This document shows positions 62,177 through 64,000 of a stretch of DNA of 64,000 nt, in pieces. Under the pieces are notes generated by a model. The model saw nothing but the letters and a program-made list of their open reading frames with translations. It ran no database searches and was not told where the DNA came from. The stretch lies in the NCBI RefSeq assembly GCF_002162135.1, contig NZ_CP021382.1:4152001-4216000 (forward strand), in the 5' to 3' direction. The translations under genes and the position numbers were made by a program. How positions within the stretch are numbered: the stretch's first letter is position 1; the number at the start of each line of letters is the position of its first letter. The stretch is from Cellvibrio sp. PSBB006 (lineage in GTDB: Bacteria; Pseudomonadota; Gammaproteobacteria; Pseudomonadales; Cellvibrionaceae).

Positions 62177-63517
62177 ATGTTTGATGAAAGTGCTCTCGAC
62201 AACCTTAAAAAGGCCTATCAAGCGGCGCCCTCCAAAGAACTGGCTTTTATTCTTCTGCAAACATTGGTCAGGAAAAACGATCTTGCAGGAGCCGGGATTT
62301 ACCTACAGGCGCTGGCGCATTCCCTTGACGATGAGCAAATTCGTGAGCTCGCTACCCATGCACCGCAAACCGATGGCGATGAGTGGCTGGCCAGCCTTAT
62401 TGACCGAGAATCCCCCGCGCAATTGATAACGCTCGCTCGCTGGCGTCTGAAGCAGGGGCGTACCGCCGAAGGGAAAAGCCTGTATTTGCAGGCGTTAGCG
62501 TTACAGCCTGAGTTGGAAACCCGTGAACTCAATCAGGATTTTGCATTGGACGCGGAGCAGGATCTCAATGCGCAGCAACAGGATCGACGGCCCTTGTTGA
62601 AGGTTGTTGAAAAAGCCAAGGTTCACGACCTGAGTGAGATCATTGCCTACCGTGAAAAAACCACCAATTTTGCCGATGTGGTGGGTCTGGAAGACGTAAA
62701 GAAGCAGGTTAACAAACGTATCATCATGCCGTTTCAAAAGCCGTCGCTATTTCAGAAATTCCGCAAAAAAATCGGTGGGGGCGTTTTGCTGTATGGTCCG
62801 CCGGGTTGTGGCAAGACGTTGATCGCGCGCGCAACGGCAGGCGAATGCAATGCCCAGTTTTACAATGTAGCGATCTCTGATGTGCTGGATATGTATATCG
62901 GCGAATCAGAAAACAAATTGCACGCGATTTTCGAGAAAGCCCGCGAGCAAACGCCGTCGGTAATATTTTTTGACGAAATTGAAGCATTGGCCGGTAAGCG
63001 CGAACATGCCCGCGACAATTCATCGGCGAAACTGGTAAGCCAATTTTTGTCAGAGCTGGATGGCTTCTCGCAGAATAACCAGGGAGTGTTGATCCTTGCA
63101 TCCACCAACGTGCCTTGGGCGATTGATCCCGCCTTCCTGCGCCCCGGTCGTTTTGATCGCATGTTCTTTATTCCGCCGCCGGATAAAGAAGCGCGACTTG
63201 AAATACTCCAGCACCATTTAAAAGATCGACCGATCGATAATCATCTGAACCTGGAAGCCATCGCCGCGAAGACCTCCGGTTATTCCGGAGCCGACCTTGC
63301 CAATATTATTGATATGGCCGCCGATGAGGCGATTGATGATTCGCTGGCGAGTGGTGAAGAAAAAAATATTAACCAGCAACATTTGGTGCAAGCACTGTCG
63401 GAATCCCGTGCGACGACCCTGGAGTGGTTAACCACCGCGCGTAATTATGCGCGTTACGCCAACGATGGCGGTCGCTATGACGACGTTGTGGCCTTTTTGC
63501 GGAAGCATGGAAAATGA
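62177..63517 (+). CDS. Cdc48-like AAA ATPase with N-terminal helical repeats
   Basis: A 446-aa protein. Residues 1-125 are TPR-like (LDNLKKAYQAAPSKELAFIL, LARWRLKQGRTAEGKSLYL). After a linker comes one AAA domain: Walker A GPPGCGKT near 216, pore-loop region DVLDMYIGESE, Walker B IFFDEIEA, and the second region of homology NVPWAIDPAFLRPGRFDRM. Such proteins unfold or remodel proteins. Start at 62177 with AAGGA upstream. The stop overlaps the next gene by 4 bp (ATGA). It is divergent from the rhomboid gene. Confidence 0.88.
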   Translation: MFDESALDNLKKAYQAAPSKELAFILLQTLVRKNDLAGAGIYLQALAHSLDDEQIRELATHAPQTDGDEWLASLIDRESPAQLITLARWRLKQGRTAEGKSLYLQALALQPELETRELNQDFALDAEQDLNAQQQDRRPLLKVVEKAKVHDLSEIIAYREKTTNFADVVGLEDVKKQVNKRIIMPFQKPSLFQKFRKKIGGGVLLYGPPGCGKTLIARATAGECNAQFYNVAISDVLDMYIGESENKLHAIFEKAREQTPSVIFFDEIEALAGKREHARDNSSAKLVSQFLSELDGFSQNNQGVLILASTNVPWAIDPAFLRPGRFDRMFFIPPPDKEARLEILQHHLKDRPIDNHLNLEAIAAKTSGYSGADLANIIDMAADEAIDDSLASGEEKNINQQHLVQALSESRATTLEWLTTARNYARYANDGGRYDDVVAFLRKHGK

Positions 63518-63900
63518 AAACTATGTACCAGATTGTTGATGAACCAAAACCGAAAGCGCTTTCTTATTTAATTGTGCCGCCGATCGTTATCCTGTTGGTG
63601 GCATTTTTCCTTAACCCCTATTGGGCGGTGCTGTGGTTAATTGTTAATAGCGTCCTGCTCGGCTCGCGCACCTTATGGAAAGAGGTTGGCATCCTCGCAT
63701 TGGGTTCTGCACTGGCATACGGTTACCTCGTCGGTCTGGGGTCGTTATTGGGTGCCGGATATTTTGCGGGTGTTGAAGAGGCGCCGCGTTATTTTTCCAT
63801 CATCTATCGCGGTATTTGCTACTTCTTTTTGTACTGGGCGATCTTCGTGCAGAGTCAGTCTTACGCGATCTTTAAATATTGGCAAACCGAACAGGATTAA
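63514..63900 (+). CDS. Small multi-span membrane protein, partner of the AAA ATPase
   Basis: A 128-aa hydrophobic protein with about three to four membrane spans (residues 20-48, 52-80, 95-118). It starts inside the AAA ATPase stop codon region (ATGA overlap) and is followed 14 bp later by a further gene, so it belongs to the same operon. Function unknown. Confidence 0.65.
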   Translation: MKTMYQIVDEPKPKALSYLIVPPIVILLVAFFLNPYWAVLWLIVNSVLLGSRTLWKEVGILALGSALAYGYLVGLGSLLGAGYFAGVEEAPRYFSIIYRGICYFFLYWAIFVQSQSYAIFKYWQTEQD

Positions 63901-63914
63901 CAGGGATTCACGTC

Positions 63915-64000
63915 ATGTCCGATATAACAAACGTTTCCAACCAACACCGTTACGAACAGGTTCTGCGCTATCTGCATCATGGCCAGATTAAACTGGCTAT
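63915..64000 (+). CDS. Start of a gene cut by the window end
   Basis: ATG at 63915 opens a frame reading MSDITNVSNQHRYEQVLRYL and onward to the window edge. The helical style (QVLRYLHHGQIKLA) would fit a TPR protein, the usual company of such AAA genes, but 28 codons are too few to be sure. Same operon as the two genes before it. Confidence 0.45.
   Translation, partial: MSDITNVSNQHRYEQVLRYLHHGQIKLA

Overview
The window looks like chromosome of a plant-polysaccharide-degrading gammaproteobacterium close to Cellvibrio (Cellvibrionaceae). This is inferred from a Pseudomonas-like core gene order (TPR-lolB-ispE-tRNA-Gln-prs-rplY-pth facing hemA-prfA-prmC-moeB), two large TonB-dependent receptors, a GH105/GH28/PL10 pectinolytic set, and a family of GTAGGTCGGATTA intergenic palindromes. 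No species call can be proven from sequence alone.

Layout. 0-7.1 kb: the 3' part of aroA, a TIGR03546/TIGR03545-type pair, a DUF2254 membrane protein and an OafA-type acyltransferase with SGNH domain. 7.3-26.6 kb: housekeeping genes in two divergent blocks. Minus strand: TPR lipoprotein, lolB, ispE, tRNA-Gln, prs, rplY, pth, then ychF. Plus strand: hemA, prfA, prmC, moeB. Two cargo insertions interrupt this order: a trehalose locus (TonB receptor plus lipoprotein trehalase) between pth and ychF, and a choice-of-anchor/Calx-beta surface protein plus a zeta-toxin/ParD-like antitoxin module between the TPR gene and hemA. 26.7-30.8 kb: adenosine kinase, mrcB (PBP1b) and a TPR lipoprotein.

31.3-45.8 kb: a carbohydrate locus. 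A TonB receptor, GH105 hydrolase and GH28 polygalacturonase break down pectin fragments. A minus-strand operon (IlvD/Edd aldonate dehydratase, DapA-family enzyme, MFS transporter, ketoglutarate-semialdehyde dehydrogenase) would carry a sugar acid to 2-oxoglutarate. A LacI regulator sits upstream, and a shared TGATTGCG motif, exact over 14 bp in front of both the TonB receptor and the dehydratase operon, suggests one regulon. A TetR/GST pair with a clean operator lies in between. Two large palindromic elements with a common core and different arms bracket the GH28 gene.

47.3-52.6 kb: a small, partly very AT-rich island at the 3' end of tRNA-Pro(CGG), bounded by a 34-bp direct repeat of the tRNA end and a duplicated terminator, with no recognisable integrase. 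It carries a DUF2726 protein, a small exported protein, a methyltransferase-like/AlkB-like gene pair, a 52-aa CsrA, and an FRG/DUF262 pair facing the other way. These are the best candidates for an undescribed (defence or nucleic-acid modification/repair) system.

52.6-64 kb: three small minus-strand genes including a matrixin-like protease, a GNAT, a PepSY/cytochrome b561 pair, an NTF2-like protein, a Gfo/Idh/MocA oxidoreductase, a PL10 pectate lyase, a B-box/TPR membrane protein, a TPR-tailed rhomboid protease, and a Cdc48-like AAA ATPase cluster that runs off the window. Three genes (trehalase, the oxidoreductase, the rhomboid) take their last codons and stop from copies of the repeated palindrome.
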